Source of the DNA: Prevotella aurantiaca JCM 15754
GTDB lineage: Bacteria; Bacteroidota; Bacteroidia; Bacteroidales; Bacteroidaceae
Length of the DNA stretch: 64,000 nucleotides
Direction of reading: 5' to 3'
Assembly (NCBI RefSeq): GCF_000614025.1
Contig: NZ_BAKF01000005.1
Span: 1-64,000, forward strand
Position numbers and translations under genes: made by a program. A model generated the notes under the pieces. That model saw only the letters and a program-made list of their open reading frames with translations. It had not been told where the DNA came from and ran no database searches. Each line of letters starts with the position of its first letter. Positions within the stretch are counted from its first letter, which is position 1. Below, in pieces: positions 27,758 to 36,670 of the stretch.

Positions 27758-28423
27758 ATGCAAGTACTCTACGAAGACAACCATATTATCGTCGTATATA
27801 AGGAAAGCGGCGAGATAGTACAAGGCGATAAGACGGGCGACAAACCGCTTTCTGAAACCATTAAGGCGTGGATAAAAGAAAAATATGCCAAGCCTGGCAA
27901 TGTGTTTTTGGGCGTAGTGCATCGTTTAGACCGCCCTGTGTCGGGGTTAGTAGTCTTCGCTAAGACGTCGAAAGCACTCTCTCGACTAAACGATATGTTC
28001 AGAAATGGAGAGGTGAAGAAGACTTATTGGGCAATGGTTCAGACACCACCAGCAGAGTCGGAAGGTACACTGACCCACTGGTTGGTACGCAACGAAAAGC
28101 AAAATAAAAGCTATGCGCACGACCACGAAGTGCTTAATGCAAAGAAAGCAATATTAAAATATAAAACCATTGGGCAGACAGAGCATTACACTTTGCTCGA
28201 GGTAAATCTACTAACAGGTCGCCATCATCAGATACGATGCCAACTTTCGGCCATTGGTTGCACTATTAAAGGCGACTTAAAGTACGGCGCGCACCGCTCA
28301 AACCCTGATGGTAGCATATCATTACTCAGTCATACGGTTGAGTTTATACACCCCGTAAGCAAAGAAAACATAGCTGTGGTTTCGCCTTTACCCGCTGAAA
28401 AGGTGTGGGATAACTTCCGATAA
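27758..28423 (+). CDS. RluA-family pseudouridine synthase
   Basis: A 221-residue pseudouridine synthase. The catalytic motif HRLDRPVSGLVVFAKTSKA contains the essential aspartate, and LLTGRHHQIRCQL and LSHTVEFIHP are also typical. There is no N-terminal S4 domain, as in the short RluA/RluC-type members. The target RNA position (23S rRNA or tRNA) cannot be set from sequence. A hairpin without a T run (27715-27738) precedes the start. Confidence 0.88.
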   Translation: MQVLYEDNHIIVVYKESGEIVQGDKTGDKPLSETIKAWIKEKYAKPGNVFLGVVHRLDRPVSGLVVFAKTSKALSRLNDMFRNGEVKKTYWAMVQTPPAESEGTLTHWLVRNEKQNKSYAHDHEVLNAKKAILKYKTIGQTEHYTLLEVNLLTGRHHQIRCQLSAIGCTIKGDLKYGAHRSNPDGSISLLSHTVEFIHPVSKENIAVVSPLPAEKVWDNFR

Positions 28424-28521
28424 GCACGTTTTCGCAAACTAAAACAAGCAGCAAAAAGTTTGCTTGCACATTTCTATAATAGGGAAACGCTCTCTCATAG
28501 GGATAACAAACAAACCATTAA

Positions 28522-28788
28522 ATGACAACACCTACTGTATTGAAACGCTTCATAGCGTGGCTTAAAAGTCTGTCGTTTCGCACTGGCATCATCGTTTTGG
28601 CCATGTGCGTTCCGTTCTATATAGCTTCTTTTGCCCAATTATCGTTCGACAATTCTGCTACAACAAAAGGCGTATTGTGGTTTATTTTCTTCGGATTAGC
28701 AAAGACATTCCAATATAGCGGATTAACTATCTTAGGCGTAAAAAGCTTTAAACGACTAAAAGAAAAGCTGAAGAAACCACGCACATAA
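28522..28788 (+). CDS. Small two-helix membrane protein
   Basis: An 88-residue protein with two predicted membrane helices (about 20-38 and 49-68) and a strongly basic C-terminal tail (KSFKRLKEKLKKPR). I do not recognise a family. It lies about 100 bp after the pseudouridine synthase and directly before a bidirectional terminator. Codon use and start context look real, but support for function is nil. Confidence 0.6.
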   Translation: MTTPTVLKRFIAWLKSLSFRTGIIVLAMCVPFYIASFAQLSFDNSATTKGVLWFIFFGLAKTFQYSGLTILGVKSFKRLKEKLKKPRT

Positions 28789-28793
28789 ATACC

Positions 28794-28847
28794 AAAAGGC
28801 GAAGTAAGGGACTGCCGCAACCACGTCATTCCCCTACTTCGCCTTTT
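28794..28847. terminator. Bidirectional terminator between convergent genes
   Basis: AAAAGGCGAAGTA (28794-28806) pairs with TACTTCGCCTTTT (28835-28847), with further GGG/CCC pairing inside. A and T runs flank the stem on both strands. Confidence 0.85.
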
Positions 28848-28881
28848 AGTTTTCAAGATTATTGCACTACAATACCCCCGT

Positions 28882-29640
28882 TTACTTTCTCACAATCACC
28901 GACCCGCTGGCTTGATGTGTAGCCAAAACGAGCACTTCAGCAATCTGAACGTGAGCAGGAGCGCTTGCTGCATAGAATGCAACATCGGCTATATCGTCGC
29001 CCGTTAGTGGCTTCACACCCTTGTAAACATTATCGGCGCGGGCATCATCGCCATGGAAACGAACATTCGAGAAGTTGGTTTGCACCAATCCAGGCTTTAC
29101 ATTTGTAACACGAACGTTGCTCTCTGCTACGTCAATACGCAAACCATCGGTAATTGTTTTCACCGCTGCCTTAGTAGCGCAATACACATTTCCGTTCGCA
29201 TAAGCTGCATCGCCAGCCACTGAACCAATATTGATAACGTGTCCTTCGTTACGTTTCACCATTGCAGGCACCACAAAACGAGTCATGTTCAGTAAGCCTT
29301 TTATATTGGTATCTATCATTATATCCCAATCTTCAAAGTCTCCTTCGTACTCCTTATCCAAGCCCAATGCAAGCCCAGCGTTGTTTATCAGCACGTCGAT
29401 AGTAGCCCACTTACCTTTCAAGAACTCTATTGCCTTCTTCGCAGCCTCGCGTTCGCGCACGTCGAACTGCATGGCCAGCACTTCAGCACCCATATTTTCG
29501 AGTTCCTTTTTTAGTGTGTCAAGCTTTTCTTTACGACGTCCTGTGATGATAACATCGTATCCACCTTGTGCAAATTTCTTAGCGCAAGCCTCTCCGATAC
29601 CGCTTGTTGCGCCCGTAACCATTACAATTTTCTTTTCCAT
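28882..29640 (-). CDS. SDR-family NAD(P)-dependent oxidoreductase (YdfG-like)
   Basis: A 252-residue classical short-chain dehydrogenase: TGATSGIGEACAKKFA (cofactor), NNAGLALGLDKE, the catalytic serine in NIGSVAG, YCATKAA (YxxxK) and KPGLVQTNFS. The GRR after the second strand suggests NADP preference. The pattern follows the YdfG type, which acts on 3-hydroxy acids such as serine or 3-hydroxypropionate, but the substrate is unproven. It appears to be transcribed alone. Confidence 0.85.
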   Translation of the reverse strand: MEKKIVMVTGATSGIGEACAKKFAQGGYDVIITGRRKEKLDTLKKELENMGAEVLAMQFDVREREAAKKAIEFLKGKWATIDVLINNAGLALGLDKEYEGDFEDWDIMIDTNIKGLLNMTRFVVPAMVKRNEGHVINIGSVAGDAAYANGNVYCATKAAVKTITDGLRIDVAESNVRVTNVKPGLVQTNFSNVRFHGDDARADNVYKGVKPLTGDDIADVAFYAASAPAHVQIAEVLVLATHQASGSVIVRK

Positions 29641-29869
29641 GTATTATATTGTCTAAGTTGCAGCGTGGCTGTTATGCCACACCATATAATTGTTGTTTAT
29701 GTTTCATATCCACCTTTACCCTTGCGGCAATAGGTAAAATGAATGACAAAGGTAATAGAAATTATTTACTTACCAAAATTATATTCCACCCACTTATGAA
29801 CTTTTTAAAGGCTTAAAATGTTTACTAATGTTAAAATAGAGTACTTTTCTTTCATTCTTTCCACAATAT

Positions 29870-29901
29870 TTTGCACGTTTCAAAAGAATTGTGTAACTTT
29901 G
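29870..29901 (+). promoter_or_regulatory. Initiator tRNA promoter
   Basis: TTTG at 29870-29873 and TAACTTTG at 29894-29901 are separated by 20 bp, a full match to the Bacteroidota primary-sigma promoter, about 60 bp upstream of the tRNA. Confidence 0.85.
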
Positions 29902-29960
29902 CAATCGCAATTCAGGAACAAGTCCAAATAACTTTTTTTAAAATTGCAAATGGTTAATAT

Positions 29961-30033
29961 CGCGGGTTGGAGCAGTTGGTAGCTCGCCAGGCTCATAACC
30001 TGGAGGTCGCATGTTCGAGTCTTGCACCCGCAA
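29961..30033 (+). tRNA. tRNA-fMet (initiator), anticodon CAT
   Basis: The cloverleaf folds with acceptor CGCGGGT/ACCCGCA. It has the unpaired C1-A72 that marks bacterial initiators, a D arm GAGC/GCTC, anticodon arm CCAGG-CTCATAA-CCTGG, and a T arm with TTCGAGT. CCA is not encoded. The T stem (GCATG with CTTGC) has one T-T mismatch at 52-62. It has its own promoter upstream and a terminator downstream. Confidence 0.93.
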
Positions 30034-30043
30034 CTAAACAAAC

Positions 30044-30075
30044 GAAAGTCGTTCTCAAAAGGAACGACTTTCTTT
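30044..30075 (+). terminator. tRNA terminator
   Basis: A perfect 11-bp stem, GAAAGTCGTTC (30044-30054) with GAACGACTTTC (30062-30072), is followed by TTT. It begins 10 bp after the tRNA. Confidence 0.85.
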
Positions 30076-30152
30076 CATTATATACCCCCTACTCCTTTCT
30101 CTTACAAGTGCCAAAACAATGTTTGAACGCTAAAATATTAGAGCGATAAAAG

Positions 30153-30338
30153 TGTAAACATTTTACAGAATAGATGATCTTACACAACCGCCTTACTATC
30201 AGCGCGTTGCAATACCCATTGTTTTGCATTGCAAAAGCGGCTGTTTTGCACGGTAAAACAGGCACTATTGCATCGTAAAAGAGCCTGTTTTGCTATGTAG
30301 AAACGCTACTATCGTTTTTCTTCGGAATTATCTTTACA
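30153..30338 (-). repeat. Interspersed 186-bp four-module element, copy F
   Basis: Termini are TGTAAACA (30153-30160, one mismatch) and TCTTTACA (30331-30338). Read in element orientation the module order is reverse, forward, reverse, constant. It is the only copy whose first module is reversed. It lies between the convergent tRNA and mutS2. Confidence 0.85.
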
Positions 30339-30356
30339 AAGTTGCGGGGTGTTTTT

Positions 30357-30571
30357 AGCTTTTTAAATAGAGTTACTAGAGTTTCTATAAAAACTAGAAA
30401 TTCTATGCAACAGAGCCCTACAAACCTCTTTAAGCCCTATAATTCCACAACCGTTATGCCTACCTCAGCTTTTTAAATAGAATTACTAGAGTTTCTATAA
30501 GAACTAGAAATTCTATGCAACAGAGCCCTATTAGCCTCTTTAAGCCCTATAATTCCACAACCGTTATGCCT
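30357..30571. repeat. 110-bp tandem duplication spanning the mutS2 3' end
   Basis: Two near-identical units lie head to tail with a 110-bp period: 30357-30461 and 30467-30571. Both contain an ACTAGAAATTCT inverted repeat and the run TAAGCCCTATAATTCCACAA. The second unit includes the last 25 coding bases of mutS2; the first is a non-coding copy. Only a handful of mismatches separate them. Confidence 0.88.
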
Positions 30572-33179
30572 GCTCCACCAAACTGAACATGCTCGTCTCG
30601 GCAGCTTTTCACATTGGGAATAAAGTTCAAATACTGGCGAATCATGGTGCGCAAAATACCATTTCCCTTACCATGAAGTATGCGAACTTGCCCTACTCCC
30701 ACAAGTATGGCATCGTCAATGAAGTATTGCACTTGGTTAATCGCCTCGTCCGTACGCATGCCACGCACGTCTATTTCTTGCTTAAATTGGTTGCGATGCT
30801 GATCAATCGTTTCACGCGTCTGTCGACTATAATTGTATGCTGCAAACTGTTTTTGGCTTTCTTGTAGTGTAGCAGCGTCCACATGCTCTAATCGAGATAC
30901 CGCCATCTTAGTGCGCATATCACCAAATATCACCATAGCTTGCTTACCGTCGGTTGTCTCAACCTTACCAATAGAAGTCAATCCCTTTATGCGCACTGAG
31001 TCACCGACACCGATTGGACGGTTAGCAGTACGTTTCTGAGCAGCAGCTTTCAGTCCTTCGGCAGCATTTTGCTTGCGTTCTTCCTTCTCCTGCAAATGGC
31101 GTTCGTGTCGCTCTTTCTTATTTTTTATCTTCTCAATCTTAGCCTTTAGTTCTTCGTCAGACATCAAACCGCCTTCTCGCATCGCCTGTTTATTGGTTGA
31201 TTTCTTGACTTTCGACTTGCTTTTACTATTTAAAGCGGCTGTAGAATCGTTTAACATAGCTTGCTCGTATTCAGCAAGTTCTTGGCGAATACGCTTGGTT
31301 GCCTCCTTCTCTGCCTGCTGTTCACGAATCTCTCGTATAACGTTTTCGATGCGTTTGTTGCTTTCTCGGATTATCTCCTCAGCTTCCGCCTTTGCCTTTT
31401 TAATGATTTCCTTACGACTTTGGCGCAACTCTTCCATTTCCTTTTCATATTTGGCAATGGTTCGTTCCAGCTCTTTTTCGTGGCTATGCACGGTCTGTCG
31501 TTTTGTTTCCCAGTAGCGTTTGTCCCTAACAATGTCCTGTAAGAACTTATCACTCTGTATATAATCCGAGCCAACAATGGCTGAAGCGTCGCTGATAACC
31601 TCTTCGGGGATACCCGTTTTGCGCGCTATTTCAATGGCAAACGAACTCCCTGGTCTGCCAATAGCCAACTGAAAGAGTGGTCGCATCTCGTGGCGATCGT
31701 ACAACATCGCCCCGTTTGCAACACCTGTATGGTCTTCTGCAAAGTGCTTTAGGTTCTGATAGTGGGTCGTTATCACCGCCCACGCCTGCTTTTTCCAGAA
31801 CTGTTTCAACACAGATTCAGCGATAGCACCACCTATTTGTGGCTCAGTTCCAGTTCCAAACTCGTCTATTAAGATGAGCGTATGGCGATCTGCCTGCTTC
31901 ATCATGTTCTTCATGTTCATCAAATGAGACGAGTATGTACTCAAATCGTTCTCAATACTCTGTTCATCTCCTATGTCAATCATGAGGTTTTTGAACGTTC
32001 CTGCAGTGGAACGCTCACTCACTGGGATTGAAAGACCGCATTGAAGCATATACTGAAGCAGTCCGACGGTTTTCAGACAAACCGACTTTCCGCCTGCGTT
32101 AGGGCCCGAGATAATGAGCAAACGTTTCTCTTTTGTGAGTTGAATGTCCAGCGGAACCACTGTTAAAGGGGTATCGCTGTTCTCAGCCGTACGCTGTTTT
32201 CTCGATAATGAAATCTGTAATAGCGGGTGAATGGCACGTATGAAGTCCACATGAGGCTCTGTTCCAACCTCTGGTTCAATGGCTTTGAACATGCGAGCCA
32301 GCTCTGCTTTCGCACGAATGAAGTCGATTAAGGCGAGGAAATGGTATGAATCGAGTATCTCTCGTACGTATGGACGCACCAATTTAGCGAACTCTCGGAG
32401 GATACGAATTATCTCTTTGCGTTCTTCATTCTCCAATTCGCGTATCTTATTGTTGGCTTCTACCACCTCAGTAGGCTCTATAAAGACCGTCTTTCCAGTC
32501 GCACTCTCGTCGTGAACAATGCCCGATATCTTGCGTTTCATACCTGGTGCCACTGGAATAACCAGTCTTCCGTCGCGCATTGTAGGCGTTACATCACGGT
32601 CAACCACACCTTCGCTCTGTGCAGAAAGCAAGATACGGTTCAGCGTTCGCGATATACTGCTTTCCACTCGAGCCAGTTCTCTGCGTATTTGGAGTAGGTC
32701 TGGCGATGCCGAATCGCGCATTTTACCGAATTTATCGATAATTTGACTGATGCGTTGCACCAATATTGGGAAGATCGCCACGCCATCAGCAAGTGCATAA
32801 AGAGCAGGATAAGTGTGCTGAATGTCGCCATTAGGCAGTTCGTCTCCAGCACTTAAGAACTTCACAACAGCGATGATGGTTTCCAACGAACGCTTTAAAT
32901 CGAAGAGTTCGTCCTCTTCCATGTGTGTACCTTCAAGGCGAATGCGTGCCACACTCGCCCTAACGTCAAACACATTGTCGAGCGGAAAGACTTCCGTACC
33001 TTCCTGAATACGTCTAAATTCGCGCACTTCTGCCAACCAACGATTTATTTGTTGTGTGTCGATAGAGAACTCCATGCTGTCCACTTGTTCTTGTCCGAGT
33101 GTAGAAAGACAGTGTTCTCGCAAAAGCTACGTATTTCGTTAAAGCCTATTTTCTGCTCAAAATTGTTGGGATATATCAT
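30547..33179 (-). CDS. mutS2: MutS2-family DNA mismatch/recombination ATPase (frame interrupted)
   Basis: MutS2 is a MutS-like ATPase that limits homologous recombination or rescues stalled ribosomes, depending on species. The start MIYPNNFEQKIGFNEIRS at 33179 is joined to the main frame by adding one base near 33123, giving an 877-residue protein. Visible parts are the P-loop SGPNAGGKSVCLKT, Walker B LILIDEFGTG, a long charged coiled coil, and a C-terminal Smr nuclease domain (DVRGMRTDEA and LHGKGNGILR). Its last 25 coding bases are duplicated downstream. Confidence 0.9.
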
Positions 33180-33271
33180 CTTTGTTTGTAAAATTGTCGT
33201 TATCGTGTGCCTTAATATAGGCATATTTAGAGCGACAAAGTTACTATTTTTCTTTTTAATACCGATGCGAG

Positions 33272-33303
33272 TTTGTTTTTTAATTGTAATTTTTGTACTT
33301 TTG
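33272..33303 (+). promoter_or_regulatory. crcB promoter
   Basis: TTTG (33272-33275) and TACTTTTG (33296-33303) are 20 bp apart. The predicted transcript would start only about 10 bases before the first ATG of crcB at 33318. I see no fluoride riboswitch in that space. Confidence 0.8.
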
Positions 33304-33317
33304 CGCACAAAAAAGAG

Positions 33318-33692
33318 ATGGTTAAAAATATGATACTTGTAGGTTTAGGCAGCTTCTTTGGGGGCATGATACGTTATTCTGTGTCATACCTAATAGGGAG
33401 ATATATCATTTCACCCTTCCCCTTAGCCACGTTTATCGTGAATGTTTTGGGCTGCCTTATCATAGGTTTTGTTTCTGGTTTGCCCGTATTCGCATCGCTT
33501 GGCACCAGTAATCGCCTACTATTAACGGCTGGATTATGCGGTGGTTTCACCACTTTTTCAACCTTTATCAGCGAGAATGTCATGTTTTTGAAGGACGGAA
33601 GACCTACTACAGCATTGCTTTACATTTTTGGAAGCATTGTTGCTGGCTTCCTTGCAGTAGTAATTGGACAGCTTATTGCAAAACTTTTTTAG
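33318..33692 (+). CDS. crcB: Fluoride efflux channel CrcB/Fluc
   Basis: Fluc channels are dual-topology dimers that export fluoride. The 124-residue protein has four membrane helices and the family motifs GGMIRYSVSYL, TFIVNVLGCLIIGF and GLCGGFTTFSTF. A start at 33330 (MILVGLG) is an alternative and would give a longer leader after the promoter at 33272. A single gene, as is common where the channel is a homodimer. Confidence 0.9.
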   Translation: MVKNMILVGLGSFFGGMIRYSVSYLIGRYIISPFPLATFIVNVLGCLIIGFVSGLPVFASLGTSNRLLLTAGLCGGFTTFSTFISENVMFLKDGRPTTALLYIFGSIVAGFLAVVIGQLIAKLF

Positions 33693-33780
33693 TGCGTTTG
33701 GACTGTAAAAGGTAAGGAAACTAAATTCTGCAGATTTCCCATTGAATTTAGAAAAAGATATAGAACAAACGTTTTTATTT

Positions 33781-33966
33781 TGTAAAGAAAGTACATGCTA
33801 AAAACGATAGAATCGCTTTTGCGTTGCAAAAGTGCCTATATTGCAGCGCAAAAGCGCCTGTTTTGCACGACAAAACAGGCGCTTTTACATTGTAAAACAA
33901 TGGGTATTGCAATGCGTTGGAAAAGAGATAGTTACACGACTGAATCTCTCTTGTAAAATCTTTACA
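33781..33966 (+). repeat. Interspersed 186-bp four-module element, copy G
   Basis: Termini are TGTAAAGA (33781-33788) and TCTTTACA (33959-33966). Modules begin at 33828, 33850, 33872 and 33894. The central pair AAAAGCGCCTGTTTT and AAAACAGGCGCTTTT pairs perfectly, with C/G where copy B has T/A, which is a compensatory change. The order is forward, forward, reverse, constant. It lies between convergent genes. Confidence 0.9.
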
Positions 33967-33990
33967 CTTTTATTACACTTTCATCATGCT

Positions 33991-36546
33991 TTAAAAGCTA
34001 AATTCACAGCTAATAATAAGCTCTCTTGGGCGTAGTTCGTAGCTGTTCGTAAAGACTCCAACACCATTATAAGAAGTCTCTATGTAGTTGCGTTTGTCGA
34101 ACAAATTGGATAGCATAGCAAAGATAAGGAAGTTCTTTTGTCGCCATGTTACCTTCGCATTGGCAAGGAATGTGTTGAGCGTAGCGCCCTCTAACTGGTT
34201 GTGATAGTATATACCAGACAGCGAAAGGTCAACTTTTCGAATGGTAGAAGTAAGCGTTAGGCTCTGTTTCCAATTGAAACGTGATGTCAAAGAAGCATTA
34301 TCGAATGATGATTTGCTCATTATAAATTCGCCATTGTAGCTGATATACGCCCATGAAGGCGAATAAGTGAACGATGGCGATAGCGTTAACGAACGGTATT
34401 CATAGCCCAAAACTTTTCCGCCAGTGTATTGTTCGCCGTCGCTATAAGTTGCTGTTATGCCGCACGATGTCTTGAAATGGTATTTATAAAAGCCTTTTGA
34501 AAACCAGAATCGCCCGTTTAGATTGGTGCTTTTTGTATTGTGTTGCACATAGGTCATTAGGTAGTTTCCGTTTTGAATCTGCATATCCATCACCGAATTG
34601 CTCCACATTCGATTAGCAGAAAGCGAGAAATTAGAGAAGAATTCCTTAACAACACGCTTATAATTGTGTGTAAAAGAGAAGTTCAGCGAATTGGTATGTG
34701 GCATGAAAGTGGGCGATGTCTGCCATGTGCGGTAGTTAGTTTGGTAGCTGTCGAGGGCGAAATCGGACAGTTCTTGTATGGATTGGTTGTAGCCAAATGA
34801 TGCATTCGTTTCGGTGCGAGTGCTCTTCTTATAGTTTACATACAGTGAGGGAGATGTCTGGAAGTACCATTTGCGTTGCTGCGTAAGATATTTTAAGTTG
34901 AACCCTTGCCGCATGGTTGCACGCCATTTTCCCTTTTCGTAGTTGAGCGAAGGCGACGAACTGAATTCTAACTGTGTGTGTCCGTTGCGTACATTCAAGT
35001 GTTGCAAGTCTGCAGAAAAGTTGTAATTCTGTGTGAAACCATTCTTTGAAGTGCGCCAACTCACCTCGTTGTTATTGTGCCAAAGGTTCGAATGAATGCT
35101 TTTTTGGTCTGTGTTGATATACAAATCATTACGTGAGTAGTGGTAATCCACTATTGATTGCAGTGTAAGGGTGCCTCGCTCGCTGTTCTGCGAAGTGGTA
35201 ATGTAGCCTTTAACATTCGCTTCTGGCGTACGAACTCGCTGCGAAAGATTAGTATGACCCGTACTTTCGAGTTTCGATAAGGCATCGCTCTGCTCTGCAT
35301 TCACACTGAAATGCATCGAGCCATAACGTTTTTCGGTGTTTATTTTCTTATCAATAGTGAAGTTGAAAACATCTTCTTTCAACATTAAATGATGTTTTTC
35401 GCTGGTCGTGGTAGGAGTTTGGGCAAAGTAATAGGTAGAGCTGTTATACGTATTTTGACGAAGAACGTTGCGGAAATAGTCTGTCGTTATACGCATTTCG
35501 TTATCGTTTTTCGTCTTTATTAGTCGGTTAATGCTATAACTTTGCGACGTGTTGAAGCGCAGGCGGTCGGCATCTATCGGAGCTTTAAGACTTGGAACGG
35601 AATACCACGACGAGAGATTGGCAGGTTGCGGAGCCATATAATCGATGACAAAAGCAAAGCCCGACTGCGCCACATCCCTACCTCTGCGGTCGTATATAGC
35701 GTCGTACATCATCTGTTTGCGTTTTCCTATGCTCATCATATTGGCAGAACCAGCCACATGAGTAGGCTTCCCGATGGCAAGATAGGGGCGCAACGTTATC
35801 GAAAGACGGTCGCGAGCTTCGTCTTTCAGCGTTACATTCATTGCTACATTGTCGCTGAACACCTTGTTGCGCAAGGCCTTTATGGGTTGGTCATGCTCTA
35901 TTACTTCCGCCTTTTTCACGTCCTTTGCCTTTATATTCTCGGTAAGTTTGTTGTACTTTCCGTTGCTAAGATCAAGCCCTTCTACGGTAAATCGACTGAT
36001 ATCCTTGCCGTTTACGCTTATCTTTCCATTGCTTCCGATATGCACACCAGGCAGTTTTGCAAGCACATCCTTTAACGAATTGTCTCTTTCCGAGGCGAAA
36101 CGAGTGAGGTCGAACGTTATTGTATCCTTGTTATTGGTTATGGGTCCCGCCTTTACCGTTATCTCTTGCATCTCAAAAACCTTCTGCGCCATCTCAATAC
36201 GGTTGCCCGTTGAGGCGGTAATATGGGTTCTTTTCTTTTGGTATTCCATTGCTGTGGCTTGCAGCTGTAGGTCTTTTAGGTTGTCGTTGCTATGCGAAAG
36301 ACTGAATTCTCCCCTATCGTTGGTGCGTGAAAAGGTAACCATCTTGCCACCTTTCAGCAACATTACGTTGGCTTTTGCGATAGGCTTGTGGGTTAAAGAA
36401 TCCACAACAACACCCGAAATATGGTCTTGTGCCGAAGCAGAAAGGGTGAAAATAAGGAATAGGAAAGAAATAATAGCCCTCGCCCTGCCCCACTTCGACT
36501 TGAATAGTGCGGTTGTTTTAGCTGTTGCTATTAGTATTCTTTTCAT
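33991..36546 (-). CDS. Outer-membrane beta-barrel protein with CarboxypepD-regulatory and plug-like domains
   Basis: The start MKRILIATAKTTALF at 36546 leads into a signal peptide ending SASAQ. A carboxypeptidase-regulatory (CnaB-like) domain follows (ISGVVVDSLTHKPIAKANV), then a plug-like region (KDVLAKLPGVHIGSNGKISV) and about 550 residues of alternating aromatic strands ending in phenylalanine, typical of an outer-membrane barrel (OMP_b-brl_3 type). I see no SusC signature. It is the last gene of a probable operon with two GLPGLI proteins, an ABC ATPase and a membrane permease. The cargo is unknown. Confidence 0.78.
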   Translation of the reverse strand: MKRILIATAKTTALFKSKWGRARAIISFLFLIFTLSASAQDHISGVVVDSLTHKPIAKANVMLLKGGKMVTFSRTNDRGEFSLSHSNDNLKDLQLQATAMEYQKKRTHITASTGNRIEMAQKVFEMQEITVKAGPITNNKDTITFDLTRFASERDNSLKDVLAKLPGVHIGSNGKISVNGKDISRFTVEGLDLSNGKYNKLTENIKAKDVKKAEVIEHDQPIKALRNKVFSDNVAMNVTLKDEARDRLSITLRPYLAIGKPTHVAGSANMMSIGKRKQMMYDAIYDRRGRDVAQSGFAFVIDYMAPQPANLSSWYSVPSLKAPIDADRLRFNTSQSYSINRLIKTKNDNEMRITTDYFRNVLRQNTYNSSTYYFAQTPTTTSEKHHLMLKEDVFNFTIDKKINTEKRYGSMHFSVNAEQSDALSKLESTGHTNLSQRVRTPEANVKGYITTSQNSERGTLTLQSIVDYHYSRNDLYINTDQKSIHSNLWHNNNEVSWRTSKNGFTQNYNFSADLQHLNVRNGHTQLEFSSSPSLNYEKGKWRATMRQGFNLKYLTQQRKWYFQTSPSLYVNYKKSTRTETNASFGYNQSIQELSDFALDSYQTNYRTWQTSPTFMPHTNSLNFSFTHNYKRVVKEFFSNFSLSANRMWSNSVMDMQIQNGNYLMTYVQHNTKSTNLNGRFWFSKGFYKYHFKTSCGITATYSDGEQYTGGKVLGYEYRSLTLSPSFTYSPSWAYISYNGEFIMSKSSFDNASLTSRFNWKQSLTLTSTIRKVDLSLSGIYYHNQLEGATLNTFLANAKVTWRQKNFLIFAMLSNLFDKRNYIETSYNGVGVFTNSYELRPRELIISCEFSF

Positions 36547-36670
36547 TGTAAATAGTGTTATAGGTGTTTTGGTAAAGATAGTCTTACTGGCTCTGAACAA
36601 GACTTTTATAGTGGCAAAAAGTCTTTCAGAGCCTTTTAATCAATAAGTTTTGTGGAGCAGAAAGAGCAAC

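Noticed and set aside
33276..33317. A fluoride riboswitch upstream of crcB.
   Set aside because: The promoter leaves only about 10 to 20 bases of leader, too short for the riboswitch.
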